From NCBI GenBank assembly GCA_047495785.1, contig JBLDXI010000017.1:2170001-2234000 (forward strand): 64,000 bases of DNA, given 5' to 3'. The notes below the pieces were generated by a model, which searched no databases, was not told the origin of the DNA, and saw nothing but the letters and a program-made list of their open reading frames with translations. Both the position numbers and the translations under genes were made by a program. Numbering within the stretch: the first letter of the stretch is position 1; each line of letters begins with the position of its first letter. Positions 62,440 through 64,000 of this stretch are shown piece after piece. The stretch comes from Lepidodermella squamata. Lineage: Eukaryota; Gastrotricha.

Positions 62440-64000
62440 TCAGTGTTCAGCTATGGCTAAATTCACCCTCTCGCAAACTGCCCCAATATTAGCCGCAACG
62501 AAAGGGACATTATAAGCTGAGGACACCCAGTTGCGAGCATTGCATGGTACATCGTTCCAGCCAACAGCAAATTCCTGGGGGAAATTCAAATTAAGCAAAA
62601 AAAATCATTAGCATCAGGAGAAAAATCACCTCCCAAGATTGGTAGATAACACAATCGTCATTCCCATCTTTGTTATCAGGGTAGCCAGGCCACCAGGCTC
62701 TGAAATGCCACGTTTCCAGGTAATCCCCGTTTGAAATCCACCTCCACTTGTCCGTGCCATGGCCAGCACGCCTGAGACCTATCCAAGCATTCTTCATAGG
62801 TTTTTCGCCTATTCAAATCGAGAAATCATGGCTTTTTTATTAGCTGAATGATGATAGCTGATTTTACCACTTAGTAGCAGGCTTCTGATGAATGTGTCGT
62901 CATTGCAAGACCGAACTGAAGCTAACTTTGCTCCAACATTTTCGCAAGCTTTTCTCGCGTCTTCGAAATTGAACGACCCATTGATGAGAAAAAGCTTAGC
63001 TGTAAAAACATTTTTTAATTACGTCATATCAAATCGAACTTTCGTACCTCTTCCACATAATCCTGGCTTCGTCCAGGTCGCATCTTCCTTGCACGAGATC
63101 GAATCAGCTCCAATCAGGTTGAAATTGGTCGAACACTCAACTTTACGTTTAGATCCGACTGCAAACGATCCAGATAGAATGAAGCCATTGGGAATAGTTG
63201 GCGTTGGCCCACAATCTAAAAATGATTTGAATACTGATATTGCCCGCTCTTCATCCGCCTTAATTTTACCCCGTAGACAGCGGCTGTTGATATTCCACAC
63301 GCCGGCACTTGTGCAAGTGATTACGTCAGTTCCTTGAAGCGTGAATCCTGAGAAGCATTGCACCTTACGCTGCTCGAACACTTTGGCTGGCCCAGGGGAA
63401 ACATATCCATTCGCAATCATAGGATTCGGATCGCAAACGATATCGACTACCGGGGCTATAGATGATGAAATAGTATGCCAAATAGTAGAGACAGAGTGAA
63501 AACCAACCTGCTAGCTTCGTCTCTCGTTCGACTGGAGGAGCTGGTATCGGAAGAGGAGGGGTGACTATGAGCAAGTCTTGCTTGTCACTAACATGTTTTC
63601 TCAATATCTCCGAGTCGATCAATAAGTTTGACTCAGGGTGAGAAGGATGCGTCTCGCATGTTCCTAGTCTAGCTGTCCACGACCCGTCACCCAGGCAGAC
63701 ACTTTCTGTAGCTCCATTGACTACCTGGTAACCGATTTGGCAGACCAGGCGAACCTTTGAGCCTGGTAGGTAAATTCCGGAAGATTTGACTCGAACGCTC
63801 CTAGTTACCGGGGCGATGTGGCCGTTGCTGACGTTGAATGCCGGATCTGGGCAGCCTTTCCGGCCAGGAATGCTTACCCACTTCTTATGATAGCCTGTTT
63901 ATTAAAATTGAAAAGTTGTAGAAAATAAAGTAAATTTGGGGCTATTTACACTCTCCAATATCGTCAGACCACCGTCCATTGTCCAGACATACTGCCAGGG
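62440..64000 (-). CDS. CCP (sushi) repeats plus C-type lectin domain, 3' part of a gene
   Basis: Exons 63950-64000 (continuing past the window), 63508-63894, 63270-63455, 63048-63215, 62868-62999, 62630-62808 and 62440-62574 are all in phase. From the N-terminal side: at least three CCP modules, seen as KGCPDPAFNVSNGHIAPV with ATESVCLGDGSWTARLGTC, DPNPMIANGYVSPGPA with ITCTSAGVWN, and DCGPTPTIPNGFILSGSF with ISCKEDATWTKPGLC. They are followed by a C-type lectin-like domain: AKLFLINGSFNFEDARKACE, NAWIGLRR, WWPGYPDNKDGNDDCVIY and WNDVPC then AVCE. The WND motif is kept. The usual EPN/QPD-type motif reads WPGYPDN, so sugar preference is unclear. Probably a secreted or surface recognition protein. 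The N-terminus is outside the window. Confidence 0.85.

Overview
The window is nuclear DNA from a compact invertebrate animal. Genes are dense on both strands. Most introns are about 45-60 nt with GT donors and T-rich TTTCAG/TTTTAG acceptors, a style best known from nematodes but also found in other compact metazoans. Replication-type histones with 3' stem-loops, peritrophin-type chitin binding, tetraspanins, CCP/C-type lectin proteins and ankyrin proteins all say metazoan. I cannot name the phylum from the sequence alone. Multi-exon models below were assembled by joining exons by eye and checking phase at every junction.

Layout. 0-5.4 kb: 3' end of an unknown gene, maleylacetoacetate isomerase (GST zeta), a simple-repeat-rich 2.3 kb spacer, and a PPM1A/B-type PP2C phosphatase. 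6-13 kb: a small unknown ORF, a COX7C-like subunit, then PIGN (intronless), ERLEC1 and prefoldin 6 in the same orientation; PIGN and ERLEC1 are only 65 nt apart. 14-15 kb: divergent H4/H3 pair. 15.3-20.8 kb: a 1,688-residue predicted secreted protein joining CCP, a complete trypsin-type protease domain, a second CCP and a long ankyrin array. 21.9-24.5 kb: coiled-coil, small membrane and Cys-rich proteins.

24.9-35.7 kb: a tetraspanin cluster. Four tetraspanin genes share exon lengths. The first continues in frame from its fourth membrane helix into a complete HECT ubiquitin-ligase domain. A chitin-binding/LamG-like secreted protein lies inside the cluster, and a fifth tetraspanin lies at 60-61 kb.

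35.8-40.3 kb: a TIR + STAND (NB-ARC-like) ATPase + ankyrin protein, an NLR-like immune-receptor architecture. 41.7-50 kb: two tandem duplications (LigB/DODA-type extradiol dioxygenases; ENPP-type ectophosphodiesterases) flanking a multi-pass membrane protein. 50.9-64 kb: a PPxY single-pass protein, a pseudokinase-beta-propeller fusion, two secreted proteins, tetraspanin E, a multi-pass orphan and the 3' part of a CCP/C-type-lectin gene.

Several loci point to surface and extracellular biology, with housekeeping genes in between. The strongest candidates for something undescribed are the tetraspanin-HECT fusion, the secreted protease-ankyrin fusion and the TIR-STAND-ankyrin receptor.
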